64,000 nucleotides of DNA from Epiperipatus broadwayi (taxonomy: Eukaryota > Onychophora > Udeonychophora > Euonychophora > Peripatidae): contig JAQFVV010012396.1 of assembly GCA_028023455.1 (NCBI GenBank), forward strand, positions 23,634,330 to 23,698,329, read 5' to 3'. Each line of letters opens with the position of its first letter. The first letter of the stretch is position 1. Below are positions 1-15,965 of this stretch, in pieces. The translations under genes were made by a program, and so were the position numbers. The notes beneath the pieces are model-generated. The model did not search any database. It saw nothing but the letters and a program-made list of their open reading frames with translations, and was not told the origin of the DNA.

Positions 1-3000
1 AGTCAAACATAATTGCAATTATTGGACACTGCCTGCTTTATTTGTATTATTAAATAAAAAAATAATTTGCTTATATAATCCTTCAGCAAATCATATGATA
101 TGTGAATTTTGTAAATGCAAAAACTAAGCTGTCATTTATAAAACTTTAAGACTTGAGCATGCCACTCACCAGCTATATTAAACCATATGGTTAGATAGCA
201 GGTGTTATTGAAATATATAAAATATATTTTTATTATAAAGACATGTTTTTATTATATATATTAAATTAGAGATCCACTGCTTATCTACATACATTATATA
301 TATATATTGGCATTAGAAATCCACTGCTTATCTACATACATTATATATATATATTGGCATAAGAAATAAGTTTTCTAATTTGTTGCAAAGAAGCTGATAA
401 AATTAAAGTAATAGAAAGATTTAGTACTCAGAAGGCCACATGACAGTTATATAACAGAAGAGACAAAAACGAATTGTTATCCATGAATCTTTACTTCCCA
501 AAATTGCCTTTCCACTATTGTAATAAACTATGAAGGATAATAAAAATATCTAAAGTGTTAAATGAATTAATAGTTAAAGATAAATATGTAGAAATTGTTA
601 AGAATTCAATCTCTAAATCTGGTGATTAAAATAGAGTGAATGTGAAAGATAATATTTTATAAGAATTTTGTTTTTTGTTAGGCTAAAAAGACTTCTGCTT
701 TTAAATAAAAAAGAAATTGCATTGAACAAAAATATATTATAGATAGAATAAGAAGATTACAATGCAAAGATGAGTGAAATCTAGTACTTTACTTATAAAA
801 ATAGAAGAAACATACCGAAAGCATTTAAAGAAATTATTAATCTTCATAAAGTCAATAAACCAACAGAAATAAAAGGCATAATAAAGGTATAATCTGAATA
901 AATAGAGTTTTCTGTATTTTAAAAATGGAAAGTGTAGTGTCATGGACAAGTTGGTTTAGGATTGTTTGAAATTTATTATGTAAATAGTATTGTAAAATTA
1001 GGAGGATTCATAAATAAGTATAGAATTGTATGACTAAATAATATTAGAAAGTGTATAACTAAATAATATTGGAATTATTTAATGTAAGATGTCATGTAGA
1101 AAATAACCATATATAATGTGAAGGTTTAAATAAAATTTACTCTCAAAATACCTCACCTTATAAGGTGAATTTGGGGACTAATCAAAACCCATAGTGAATC
1201 AGTCAATCTTAGCTTAAGATTGAGCTTCATGGTTCTATCTACTAACTTGTGTTTAAATCCTATATCCCATCCTGTTCCTTTAGTCGCATATATATATATT
1301 TGAGATGCGCACCTTAAATTTATAAAATTTTAACTTTTAAATATTTTTTTAATTATTATTATTATTTTTTTTTATTAAAATACATAGGTGCAGCTTAAAT
1401 ATATATAGGAGCAAACATACTAACAAAATATGGATTTTTAAATTTTTTTTTATTATATGTCATTTTTAAAACTTGTTCTTTTTAAATTGTTTTTCCTATT
1501 AAACTGTATATTTTATAAATCCAAGATGGAATATGCAACTGTTAATTGTCCAAAAACAATTAAAGGGTTGGAAATATAATATTGTATTAGTCTTGGGAAG
1601 GAATTTTTAATTAAAGTTTTTACTTAAAATAAATTGGGGATTAAAGATTTTACTTTTGTATAAACATTTTTGTCAAATCTATTTCCAATCTAGAAATAGA
1701 TTTGAATATATTTTTGGAATGTTATCTAATGTTCACATCTTCAAAAACAAACGACAAAGAAATCTTAAAATTTCTGTTGGATTATAGATTATGTTTAAGC
1801 TAGAGATAAGAAATTGAAAGCATTCTTCAAATACCTAGACAGGAGTATAAAATGGGCTAATTTTGAATGCCAAGAGATTAGCTACTATTGAGAGAACTGT
1901 GTTGTAATGATAAGCCATGCTGGTTTAAAATTTAAAAATGATTGAATAGAAAACTCATCACCTTTCCAACCCTTATGGATCATTTTCTTCTGCTACCATA
2001 CCATCATGCTCTTGTTGAATGAAGTAAAAGCCTGACAGAAAACTTTAGAATGCTGAATGGAAGCTTGCTGTCATATAAGAACTCACATGGTTCCATTAAA
2101 TGTCATACTTTGAGAATTGAAAAATTGTGCAAGGTAATGATTTGCATACCACCTAAAAGACAATCTAGCTGACTAATCTCGAACCCTACTATCAATTTCT
2201 CCTAATGTATGATTTAACTTTGTAACTTTTCTAATATATAAATTGCTCTCAAATGATTTCTATAAATTTAATTCTCTCTCATATGCTCTAACTTTTTTTA
2301 ACTTTGGTGCGGTCATTTATTTATATGTATTTATTACTTAATTTTATATGCTCTATTTTACTTATTAATAATATGCCAATATCAAGCAATCTGATGAGTT
2401 GAATTTTTAAAATCTTTCTTCTTTTTAAGTAAATCTCCAGGAATTAAGATTACTAACATCCTTTTAAAACATAATGCAATATTAATTAATATGCTTGCAA
2501 GATTGTTTTTACGAGTCAACATTTTGTTTATGTTTCAGTGTAAAAATTTGCTATTTGTTTAACTCTGGATTCTACCCAGGGTGAATCCAGAACTCAAGCT
2601 AATTAACACTCTGAAATAGTTAAAAATATTATTTATTCCAATTCTGAAAGGATGACTTATTGTTTTTTATTTATAACTGCTACTTATTTTATTTTTCCAT
2701 ACTCTTAAAATATCATATGTTTAAATATCCTAGTTATCAAAATCCATGAAGATGGGATTGAATTATATTAAATAGCAGAAAAGGAGGAGATCAAATCTTA
2801 AGTATATTGTATTGATGAAATCTTTCCTATATATAATAGCGGCATATCATATTATTTATCTAAATTATGGCATTCAAACAAGGGTCATTTATTTTTAAAG
2901 TTGTAAATTCTTTTCAATGTTGTTAGTGACATTTATCCGATCTGCATTACTGACATTTGACCTAATCTGGAGGTTACAACAAGATCGAGCCCATAGATTT

Positions 3001-4009
3001 CTTCTCATGCATTGTCCTGGGGATACTTGACCTTCTCAGGACCACTTTCTTTATATAAAAGACCTCTGCATGTCAGTGACCTCCATGACATGCCTTATCC
3101 ACATTTCTTTAATCACTACACAGGAAGAGGGTCTTAGATTTCATTTTCATCCCGAATCATGACCTTTTCCTGTTATTTCTTTGCCACAATGTCAGTACCA
3201 CCACTTCTCCATGTATTATCTCTTTTGCTTCATGACCCAGTTTTAATGCTTTAGTATTAAAATTCTGCTCTGCTTAAATGTATATATATAATGCTGAGTA
3301 TCACTACTTTTATTAATAATGTTATTTCAGTCTGGTTATACAATCCCACCATCATAATTTATTTCTGTATTTAAGAGTATCTATCTGCCTTGGGGAAAAT
3401 AAAGCATTCTGTCTTTTAAATGTTAATTAAAAGAATTTTTAATAAATATTTTTGTCATATAACTAAATGTAATTTTCAAATGAGTTTTACTTATTTTCAT
3501 GAAAGTAATGGTGGGAAAATAATCTTTTTTTATATATATAATGAATCTCGGAACACTCCTCAAAATAAAGTTAGTCACCACATTTCAGAACCATAAATCA
3601 AAGCGTTGATAGTAATTTTATGTAATCTTTTTAATAATTGATTGGCATCTTAATACCATACTCACCAAAGATGTGTGTTAATGTATATCTCTTATTTAAT
3701 TGAGAAAAGAGCATATGAGAAACATTAGCGTGAATTTCACTATGTAATTATATACCATTTGGTAGACCGCTTGCTCATTCATGCACATACTAATGTATGC
3801 AATTAATTCATAATGTATATAATAATTTTTTAACATATTAAACTATTTTTATTGTTTAAATTTATGTGAGTCATTCAAATTCCTGTTTCTCCACTTCCAT
3901 ACATACAACTACGTATATGCATATTTTAATTTAGTTAATATTTAGTCTCATTGTCTTCACTCTGCTAGTGGGCTGATTTAAAATGAATTTTCGTGTGCCA
4001 TCATTGTTA
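1..4009. other. AT-rich non-coding stretch
   Basis: No open frame of convincing length or recognisable protein motif is seen on either strand. The sequence is A+T rich with short TA runs. The part from about 2.9 to 3.25 kb is less AT-biased and may be an old repeat fragment, but I do not recognise it. Confidence 0.6.
272..365. repeat. Two-copy tandem duplication, period 47 bp
   Basis: The unit beginning ATCCACTGCTTATCTACAT occurs at 272 and again at 319, with a short TA run inside each copy and nearly complete identity. Two adjacent near-identical copies indicate a recent local duplication by slippage or end-joining, or an assembly effect at a TA run. Confidence 0.85.
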
Positions 4010-4350
4010 TGTTATCTATTAGGTGTTTGATCTGGGGCTTATGAAGTGGGTTCGAATCCAGGTTGGTCCCTGAACTAAATCTCAGCCTTGACTGAGTTTG
4101 AAGTACATTTTGTGAGTTCCAGCACGTTAGATGGATCAACATGTTTTGACTGGTACAATAGGGATTAGTGATGCACTCAGCAGACCATATAAGGAGAGAT
4201 ATTTATGGAATGAAAGATGTTTTGTTTGAACTCCAGAAGTTGGGTATATAAGTGGGATATAAAGGGAAAATTGGGATAGTAAAAAATAAGAGTCTACAGT
4301 GGCCCTAACGGGCAGATCTGTGATACCCAACTTTAAACGAATGCTTTCCA
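4010..4350 (+). repeat. Possible tRNA-derived SINE fragment (box B only)
   Basis: A good RNA polymerase III box B, GGTTCGAATCC, lies at 4049-4059. The sequence after it, to about 4350, is less AT-rich than its surroundings. I cannot find a convincing box A at the right spacing upstream. It could be a truncated SINE or a chance match. Confidence 0.3.
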
Positions 4351-4359
4351 ATATATGTA

Positions 4360-7300
4360 ATTGAATTTTGCTGAAAATTAAACTAATACTTTAACTCACA
4401 CAATCTGTCTAAATTTCTTATTTGTTTGACGCATACATGTCAGTCAGAAAGGTGCCGTAAAATACAATTTCATCTCGCTTTTGACGAAATAAACTCAAAG
4501 CCTTATTTAAAAATGAGGTTTTTAAAAAATAAATATAGCTTACAAGTGGATTAATTGATTTCAGAAGAAAAAAGTTTGCAAATTATTTTTAAAATATAAA
4601 TTTGTTTTACATAAGCTGGTTATTATTTAAGCTTAGGAAAAGAGAGTGACACATTAAAAATATAATCATAATATTCTATTATGAAGCACAACATAAGAAG
4701 AATCACTAATGTCTAATGATATTGTTTCATTAAGCCATGGAAAAAAGTAAATAACAAATAAAATTTATTTATATTGTGTATGTCTGCTTCCATCAGAATG
4801 CTATGATTCATTTTATGACTATTTTCTTATTTTTCTATTTAATGCAGACTCCCCATGAGCCACGTCATGTGGTTTTTCCTTTTTCATGGTATGATTGAGT
4901 ACAATATTTCTCATAATTACATTATTCTATTTTATTTTGATTCTTAATGTGGGCATTATTCAAATTAAATTGCATCATCTATGTGTGTACTTAGATGTGA
5001 ATATTTATGTTAGACATATATATCTTATAGAGTTTGTTATTATTAACCATTTCAGATACCCCGTACAGGTTTGCAACTATATAAGTCTGATATGTGCAGT
5101 GAACAACCGTAAATATACGTATATAACAACACTTAAATCCTGATATTTATTATTTATAAAGCTGGCAAAACTCACTAGACGTATTGCTACTTACTGCAAG
5201 TTAGAGTAATCAATGAATGTCAGAAGGCTTGTGGTGATCACGTGATGTTTATTTATAAAGCACAAATGTTAATGAAGAATATATAGATATAATATTAACA
5301 TCTTAGAAAAAATAAAAACAAATCTGTTATATATCTTGATATTTTTTAATGTTTTTATTTTTCGCTCTGTCAGATATAAATGATATTTCTATAAAAGGAT
5401 TAGTCTTCTCTAAAATACTTTATCCTTCATTTTTAAATGACTATATTTAGTCATTCAATATATTTCTCGAAACATAAAAAAAAATAACAACTCCATACAA
5501 TTCACAGCAGTCTTTCCATCCACTGTCAACCACATTTCGCCATAATTAATGATTGGATTTTATTGAATCAGTAGTTACTAAAAGAAAGAATTTTATAGTT
5601 TCTGCACGTAAATATGTGTTTGTTTTTTAAAAAAGAAATGCTTTCTGTTTTTTTATAGTTGTATTATGGTTAATGAATCCACATAGGACCCATGATCTTT
5701 GATAATAAAGCTCAGTTTGTGTTTGCAACTTTATTACCTCATTTTCCCTTGTGTGATAGATTTTCATGATACACAAAATGGTGAAAACGGGTCTGATTTT
5801 ATGACAGTTGAGTTTTTAAACAGCTAAAACAGAAAAGAAGTTAAATATGCATTTATTTTTATATACATAAAATATTATATGAGAAAACAATTTTATTATA
5901 TAATATAAAAAATTTAATATATATATTTATAGCCAAAATACAATATACTATTCAAACTTAAGCACTAAATGTAAATCCAAACATTAGTAAATATAAAAAA
6001 ACAATATTTTAAAAATTACAAAATTCTCTATATACATAAGTGCATGTTTATTTGTTTCTATGCAAATGTGTTTAAGATAGCAAGAAAGTATATGGACAGA
6101 ATGTTACACATATCCATTCATATAAATAAATCTCATATCATAGTGACAGATCATTCATTTTTAGTTTTCACCAGATAAGATTTGAATTCAGGAAAAATTA
6201 AATTTGATTTTTAAATTTTTATTATTTAAAATTACCATTTTATTTCTAATGATTGTCTCATTCTAACTGATCATGAATATAGATAATAAATGAATAACAA
6301 TCTATTTCTACAATGAAAAAAGTTAGAAAAATATTAAACTCCCATCACACCAGAGTTGGCAAGAAGTTGATGAATTATATTTACCCTATTAAAGGTATAA
6401 TGGAATGTTAGAAATGCCTTTGCTCTAACAGTAGGTTTTGTTTATAGAAATATTTTCCCACATTGAATGATTGAAAATTTTATTAATATGACTATTCAGA
6501 TTAATAATTATGGTACCATCTAGAAAAGTAAATATAAGTAGATTCACTTTACATTTGAAAGTTCAAGTCTGACAAGAGGATGTAGTACATGATGTATTCA
6601 GCACTGACAAAATAATTATTAATTCCAGTGATTATAAATATACATTTAATGAATACTAGCCAATGCTATAATCTTTCAACATTATCATCTGTGTTTAGAA
6701 AGACAAAGATTGAATCACATAACTTTTATGTAAGTTGCATGATTCAGATTATGTTTCTAAATGCAGGAGACCTGCTGAAATATTCTAGCATTGATTTGTT
6801 TTCGTTTACTGCATTTGAGTTTTCTTTAAGTTTAATATATGACATCCATATATGCCTTAATAAATACATATAATGAATAACTAAATCTGTCTAATTTAAC
6901 TTTTAAAAGCATTAAATAATAAGGAAATTACAGAAGCATGTTTCAATTACATTAAAATAATACTTTTTAACTGCATTCACTTTTTAAAAAATGACGTAAT
7001 TTTTTATTTATTTATTTCATATATATTAATAAAGTAAAAAAGTCTGAATGCATATGTCGTAATAATTTAGTGTCATCTTAATTAACCTACGAATAATACT
7101 CCCTCTCTCTGTCTTGTATCCACAACATTTCACTATTCAGACAAAAAATAGTCAAAATGTATTAAAATGTATGGATAAAAAAAATAATTATTGATACTGA
7201 AAAAAAAAAGAGATTACATCGCTGTTGATCTTGGCATACTTCCAATCCATTAAACCCATAGATTGAGATAGCAATTAATAATTAAATTTTACTAATTTTA

Positions 7301-7734
7301 ACGACTTCCGTAAATAGACAAAAGTCATTAAATCTAGTGTTGAGAATATATAAGAATATTTATAAGTAATAAACTCTGATTGCTCTCAACATAATTTACA
7401 AGTCACATTATGTATAGTTATTTTTAAAAAAATAAATAAATACATATATGAGTATAGAAACTACAAAATCATCTTCATCTATGAAAGATTCTATTATCTA
7501 TTTTTATTTTACTAATAATACAGAATTGTAAATATAAAAAGAAATCTATTTTTTTCTTTTGATGGAAAAATTTTAAATATTACTACTTTTATTCATTAGT
7601 ATATTTCAAACTTTTCATTAATCACTTCATACATAAATATTTAAATTGCATATTTTTTGTTCCCCTCAAAAAACGAATTGCTTGACCAATTTATTCCTTA
7701 GATATTTTAATATTGTATGACAGTTTATAGGTCT
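4360..7734. other. AT-rich non-coding stretch
   Basis: No gene is supported here. Apart from the foldback fragment at 5.16-5.25 kb, I see only AT-rich unique sequence. The short open frames on the + strand near 4.9 and 6.6 kb show no conserved motif and read as chance frames. Confidence 0.55.
5164..5250 (+). repeat. Foldback family F1, internally deleted fragment
   Basis: The start GGCAAAACTC and the segment GAGTAATCAATGAATG followed by AGAAGGCTTGTG match the arms of the longer copies at 15.97, 23.4 and 35.9 kb. The fragment then passes directly into GTGATCACGTGATGTTTA, a motif that flanks other copies of this family. The central part of the arm is missing, so this is a deletion derivative. 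Confidence 0.6.
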
Positions 7735-8357
7735 AACGTTAACTGAAATTAAAATAAAATTCACTATTTCAATTATTAGTAAGCAAAATGATAATTACTG
7801 ATATAAAATATATTTTTATATAATACAATAATATACATTGGGTATAAAACCTATAGCACAAAAACAATACTAAAGATCAAATATGATTGGCAATAAATCC
7901 TAGATGGGGATTTACTGTTTAAATTAGACAATATCCAGATTGGATATTTCTCTTTTTTTCTAGTGGTCTATTTTCAGAATTCAAATGATCACTAAAATAT
8001 TCTGTTTTTTTTTTTATATTAGCCTATTTAATTAGGGTATTTTTTAATTCTGTATTAACTATTGTATTTTTCAACTTACTTATCATATTTAATCTCTATG
8101 TGACAGGGTTATCTTTATTTCTTAGTTAATCTATTGATTACATTATTTAACTAAAATCTATTATTAGTAGATTCAGACAGCAATCCTCTTTCTTTTATTA
8201 ATTTTTTGTTTGAATCTTTAATTAAACTAACTTTTTAATATTTTTTTAAAATGCATTTTAACCGATTCTTTTATTTATTTTTTCTTTATCAAACATAGCA
8301 TTATCTCCTCTACAAATAATATTGATATTTTTACACCAATATTGATTGCAGACATAA
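7735..8357 (-). repeat. 3' LTR of the Ty3/gypsy-like element
   Basis: Several blocks match the 12.99-14.41 kb region in the same order. Examples are the segment around CCAGATTGGATATTT (7.94 kb versus 13.24 kb), then TATTCTGTT and TTAGCCTA, and later TTTAATTAAACTAAC followed by CAAACATAG (8.22-8.30 kb versus 14.27-14.34 kb). On the minus strand a plausible 5' terminus is TGTCTGC at about 8357. The sequence just inside, at 8.36-8.40 kb, is purine-rich on the minus strand, as a polypurine tract should be. Confidence 0.6.
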
Positions 8358-8868
8358 TCTTCCAAATACTTTAATTTTCTTTTTGCTTCTCTTGTTTTCT
8401 GGGGTAAGTACCTATGGTTGTTCTGTTTCTTCAGTTTTCACAGCAGTGTTAATTCAGTGGTTCTTTCTTGGGCTTTTTAGTATTCTACTTCTCGAATGTT
8501 ATTTTGATAGATATGGTTTATATGACATCTACATTCATCACAATCTTCTGTCTTTTCTTTTATATTTTTTTATTTTTTGGAAATCATAGCTTCTATATTT
8601 CCCTTAATCAACCTTTTTTAAAAAACTGTTTCAAACCTAATCAGTATCATTAATTTTGTAGTTGGCTTATTGTATGCTACTGCTATTTTGACTTTTAGTA
8701 TTTATTAGCAAAATTATTAATTTAAATTTAATTCTTTTTTCCATTAATAAGTCTGTGAAGCTTATCCAAAGGAGACTGAGGGTATTGAATATTGTTAAAA
8801 TAGTCCACATGTACAAATTTTATGTGTATTCATATAATTAGCATTATTAATTATCATTTTTAATTTTT

Positions 8869-9200
8869 GGACAGCCCTTTTCAGATAATCCATGTGACTC
8901 AGGATAATAAAATGATGTTAATCTGTGTAGCACATCAATTTTTTTATAGTATCAACTTAAATTTCTCTGAAGTGAAAGCAGTTCCATTATCTGAAATGTA
9001 CACTTTCAGACTTCCAAAATAAGAAATAACTTCAAGAAAACCTTGTATGATTTTATTTAAGCTTATGTTTTTCAGTAAACAGAAATCAGTTTCATCTTGA
9101 ATATGTATCTACTGTTACTAATATTTTATATCCTTTATATTAATAGCATGGGATAAATAAACTAGTGCCATGGCCTCACAGTTTCAGGCCATTTAGGATA
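8869..9200 (-). pseudogene. Ty3/gypsy integrase core, degraded
   Basis: On the minus strand three integrase core blocks can be read in order but in shifting frames. They are LVTVDTYSR (about 9104-9133; first catalytic Asp region), SDNGTAFTSEKF (8960-8994; second catalytic Asp in the DNG context) and YYPESHGLSEKG (8869-8912; the block with the catalytic Glu, normally H-P-x-S-N-G-x-x-E). A WPETVRPW stretch at the upstream end matches the usual W...KPW segment. Integrase inserts the reverse-transcribed cDNA into the host chromosome. Frameshifts and stops between the blocks show this copy is dead. Confidence 0.75.
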
Positions 9201-9949
9201 CTTTTGTCTTAATGTATCATGACTTATAGTTTTTCATGTAATCTATAATATCTACATTTATTATCAGCAAGTTAACAAAGCATTTATTTAGAAACTTAGC
9301 TCTAACATTACTGAGGTCTCATTGTGTATTAATTTTAGTATATTTGTCTTTTGTCTGGGATGTTTATGACTATCCTATCAATCATTAATCTGAAGTTTTT
9401 TTGACATTCATAATTGTCTCTTTACATTCCAAATTAATAATGGTAGTACATGCAATGGTATTTATCAGGCCATCCTATGCCTATTCACTAGATTTAAATT
9501 TTTGTAATCTTCATTTTTTTAATCTAGTCTGCCACAACCCTATTGTTTACAACTTAATTTTATATAGCAACAATATACATTATCTCAAAGATTTACAGTG
9601 TTCATCTAAAGTAATTCATAATTGTATTCTAATAAAATTATCTGTTACCACATCATTCTCACACTAAGATGATTTTTATTTTTGAAAATATTACCTAATT
9701 AAATTGGTTTTCATATATATAGTAGTAAATTTTTTTTATGTTGAACATCTTAGCAAGTGGTTGTTTAATTACCTGATTATACTTTCAGTTTCAGATAAAG
9801 ATTTCAATGCATATGCTATAGGTCAAAATAAGAGTCATAGATCACATGACCCTATCTCTTAAGCTTGTAAACAGTCTTGCAAGTTGTGACTGATTTAGGA
9901 GTGTTGTTGTTTTTACTGCCCTCACTTTTCAGGAGAGAGTCTTATCTTT

Positions 9950-10225
9950 TATTCTTTTACTATATGACCTAAAAGTTTAGTTTGTCTGTTTTCCGTATGC
10001 ATTTTTCTGCATTTAATTAAGCACCAAAATTATTTAATTTTTTATATACTTTTTCAAACCAGTGTTTAAGATTTTCTTCTGTTGTTACAATGATCAACAC
10101 ATCATTATACTATGGAATTACTTCAACTATTTTTTCTAGAAGTGTATTGATTTCAGCCTGGAATATATTTTGTGCTGTTATTATTCAGAGAAAGTTAGAT
10201 GAATACATTTAAATAAACCAATGTT
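9950..10225 (-). pseudogene. Ty3/gypsy reverse transcriptase, palm to thumb remnant
   Basis: The minus strand reads EINTLLEKIVEVIP, then the catalytic-site region, then VLIIVTTEENLKHWFEKV, LNAEKC and GHIVKE. This is the succession seen around and after the Y-x-D-D box of Ty3/gypsy RTs. At the catalytic site (10101-10112) the frame reads stop-Tyr-Asn-Asp where Y-x-D-D is expected, so the conserved Tyr codon is a stop and the first Asp codon reads Asn. Either change alone would inactivate the enzyme. Further in-frame stops follow, in the LNAEKC and GHIVKE part. Confidence 0.75.
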
Positions 10226-10559
10226 TGTAGTTAACATGGAAGTTTTTTGTTGATTTTTCAATTACAAGGAGTTAGTGGAAAGTTAACTTCAAATTTTGCT
10301 TAGAAAATGAACTACAAATTTGAAATTGGGCTAGAACATTGGCGTCTGGAGCATGTATTTTTTACTTCAAATTTTTATCTATTGTCATATGAAGAGCAAT
10401 GGCAAAAATACCTGGAATATTGTATTAAATTAAATTGTTTATCATTTTTTAGGTGCTACAAATTAAATTATTTTCAAAGTACAATCTATTTATTTCAATG
10501 CATCAGTCTAAATATGTTTTTTTTTTCATTATTTGAATTAGTCTGAAAACTTGTAAATT

Positions 10560-12980
<2,421 letters not shown>

Positions 12981-12989
12981 TTTAGATAA

Positions 12990-13390
12990 GTCAAATTAAA
13001 ACGTATTTACTATTTGACTTATTAGCAAACAGAAATACAAAATAAAAAAGAATGGAGAAATATGGAAGTTGTCTATCTATAGAAAAGAAATACAAATACT
13101 AATATAAAACAAATTTTTAAATAATACAATAGCATACATATAATATAAAAATCTTTGACATAAAAATAATAATAATAATCAAATATAATTGCAAAAAGTC
13201 CATAGGTGTACTGGGTTACTCTTCAGGCTAAAAAATACCCAGATTGGATATTTACCTTCTTCTGCAATAGTTCATCTTCACTAAAGTATTCTGTTCTCTT
13301 TCTTACGTTAGCCTACTTAATTTATTTACTTTGCTTCTGGAGCAACTACTTTATTTTTCATATTTAATTTTCATTTATAATTAATCTTTC
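12990..13390 (-). repeat. 5' LTR of the Ty3/gypsy-like element, R/U5-proximal part
   Basis: The segment matches 7.74-8.11 kb in order, including CCAGATTGGATATTT, TATTCTGTT, TTAGCCTA and the trailing TTATTTTTCATATTTAAT block. It is the element-internal half of the right-hand LTR. The rest of this LTR resumes at about 14.15 kb, after an insertion. Confidence 0.55.
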
Positions 13391-13399
13391 TTACAGATA

Positions 13400-13446
<47 letters not shown>

Positions 13447-14150
13447 TATCAATATTATATATATGTATATCTTCCGATCTATATAATATTGATTCTCCTG
13501 CTAATAAAAAATATGGTTATCAATACCATATATTTCGAATGATCAAGTAAATTTTATAAGGAAAATTTATAAATGTATATGTGACATTGCATTTTACACA
13601 CTTCCTTCATTAAACAAATTAATAAATATCTCTAAAGATAAAACCTAATTTATAAATAAAAATTGCATCATTTATAAATGGATATGTAGGTGTAGTAGCA
13701 GATATATAGGGAAATTGAGATGCACATTGGAAAAAAGAACAAAGAGCCCTTGTTGTTATTAAAAAGGGTTCAGAAAACAAAACAGAATTGCAAAGTAAAT
13801 AATAATGTTTCAACATCTGTTTTTTATGACTAACTTCAATTATAATAATGTAAAAATATTGCAAATTTAAAAAAATAACAACAAAAGGAAAATAAAGGAA
13901 GCTATGCTAATATACAAATACAAACAAGACTTAATTAACAGACAGGTAGACCAACATTAAGATCATGGAATTGTGGGAAGGTTAACTTTTCAAAGTGTTA
14001 ATTGATAAAGACTATGAGGATAGTCGAAAATGCTCATAAGTGGATAAAAAATTTTAAAGTTATACTTTACATATATCTAATTACTGTATTTATAAACATT
14101 CACTTATAAGATTATGTATATTGATTTGAAGAAATACAGACATCGAATTA
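13391..14150. mobile_element. Insertion splitting the 5' LTR
   Basis: This block has no counterpart in the other LTR at 7.7-8.36 kb, whose sequence is continuous across the equivalent point. It begins with a TA dinucleotide run (about 13406-13439). No transposase, SINE boxes or clear terminal repeats are seen, so its class is unknown. Its ends are estimated from where LTR similarity stops and resumes. Confidence 0.45.
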
Positions 14151-14412
14151 TAATATTATTTATATTTAATTAATCTACTTATTACAGTTTTTATGTAAAA
14201 TTTATTTTTAACAAATTAAGACAGAAACCGTCTTTTTATTATTAATTTGTCTATGTTTGCATCTATAATTAAACTAACGTTTTAGTTATTTTTCAAAATC
14301 CACTTTAACTAATCTTTTATTTATTTATTTATTTTCAAACATAGTAATATATATATATATTTGAATATTTATACATTAAAATATATATAATAGTAAAAAT
14401 CAGTCAACATTT
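14150..14412 (-). repeat. 5' LTR of the Ty3/gypsy-like element, U3-proximal part
   Basis: Similarity to 8.14-8.36 kb resumes here, with shared TAATTAAACTAAC, TTTTATTTATTT and CAAACATAG blocks. On the minus strand a TGACTG start near 14412 parallels TGTCTGC at the other LTR, consistent with the usual TG terminus. Confidence 0.5.
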
Positions 14413-14523
14413 AGAAAATCCCAATATCAGTAACAATCAATAATCTCAACCTGCTGTCAAAGGGAATCTCCTTTTACTATAATAACCAAATGGTTTTACT
14501 GCAGGGACGTTTATAAGAAATTT

Positions 14524-14607
14524 GGTGCTGGAAATGACAGAACTGATCCACAATCTTTAGATCTTGGGCTTTAGAATCTGCCTGTTTACCACTATACCAA
14601 TCTAAAG
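14524..14607 (-). repeat. tRNA-like SINE head or tRNA pseudogene
   Basis: On the minus strand a box A-like TGGTATAGTGGTAAACAGG (+ coordinates 14582-14600) is followed about 40 nt later by a box B-like GGATCAGTTCT (14541-14551). The segment is less AT-rich than its flanks. The T-loop differs from the tRNA consensus, so this is a SINE head or pseudogene rather than a working tRNA gene. Confidence 0.4.
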
Positions 14608-14612
14608 TTTAA

Positions 14613-15960
14613 TGATTGAAAATAATAATTATTATTTACTTATATAATTAAAGTGTATCATTTTCAAATTCAATTTTAATTTTTTAAGCTTTTTTTTTTG
14701 TAAAACACCTGTAGAGGTCCCCACTATCGCATTTTATACGCATATTATCGAGGTTATAGCCTCAGTAAATATTACTTAGGTAATCAATGTGCGTTTAATA
14801 AATTTATAATTACAACTTTAAATTTCTCTTTGTAGATAATTGTGTAGATATTCTATCAATGGCGTTTGGCCCCCCAAAAAATTCCATTCTAAATATATAA
14901 AAAGACATACAAATGTTTCGTCTTTATAGTTTATGATTATGTCTGTGTGTGCATTTTCATGTATGTTTAATAATATGCTAGAAAGATGTTTGCAGATATT
15001 AAAGTTGTTTTTGTTTTTTTAAATCCTTATTAGCAAAAAAGCAAAACAACCTTAAAAGTGTCTTTTGCATGATAAAGGTTTCTTCAACAGTCCTTACACA
15101 GAAACAACAAAAAAGGTGCAACACACTATAATTTTCAATTTTTAAATAATTAGAGTTTGAATGTTTTTTTCCTTCTTTAGAACTGGCCATTTATTAATTA
15201 ATAATGTTGTCTTAACTGGTTTAATTTTAAAACAGCTAATGAAAGAGAATTTCATATGTCTAATTAGAATAGCCTCAAATTTGAACTCAATAAATAATCC
15301 TCATATAAAAATCATTATTACAGTACATTTACGTTCGCACACTTCTCTAAAGGAACAAACTAAATGAGAAATTTTAAATATATACTTTTAACAACATATA
15401 TAAGTCATTTCTTCGTTTTCATTTATACAATGTAACTCAATAATGGTTGTTTGTTATTATTTGTAAAAAATGATTATTTAAAAATGTAAGTTTGATTAGA
15501 GTCATTATAAATTATTTCAAAACTAAGTGAAAAAATTAAAATCAAAATTATTTTGAAATGTAAAGCAAAATAGGAATTGAATACATTTGCTACTTTAAAT
15601 TTTTGATTTGCAGACTTCTACTGATGTTATTATTATTGTTTTTAAAGTAATTTTGAAGATCATATTCTGCATAATTTATGGAAAATAAAATTCAACAAAG
15701 TTAATTAATGTATTAAAATGTAAAACGTATATATATATATATATATATATATTATAAAATTATGAATATAAATGAATGGAGATTAACAAATTTGAAAGAG
15801 CATGATCATAAATTTGATAATTGGAATTATTTTACCTTGGGTCATTTTGTTCAGAAATAGAGTATATATAAAATTAGTGCTTTTGATGTTTTATTAATTA
15901 AAGTTAAAATTTGTATATGACCGATATTCATAAATTTTCTTTGGCATAAGGATAAGTAAA
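14613..15960. other. AT-rich non-coding stretch
   Basis: I see no gene. It holds a TA run at about 15728-15752 and no recognisable repeat. Confidence 0.5.
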
Positions 15961-15965
15961 GGTCA

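Noticed and set aside
4895-5143. 82-codon open frame with hydrophobic start resembling a signal peptide
   Set aside because: Such Leu/Ile-rich frames are frequent by chance in AT-rich DNA, and nothing else supports expression.
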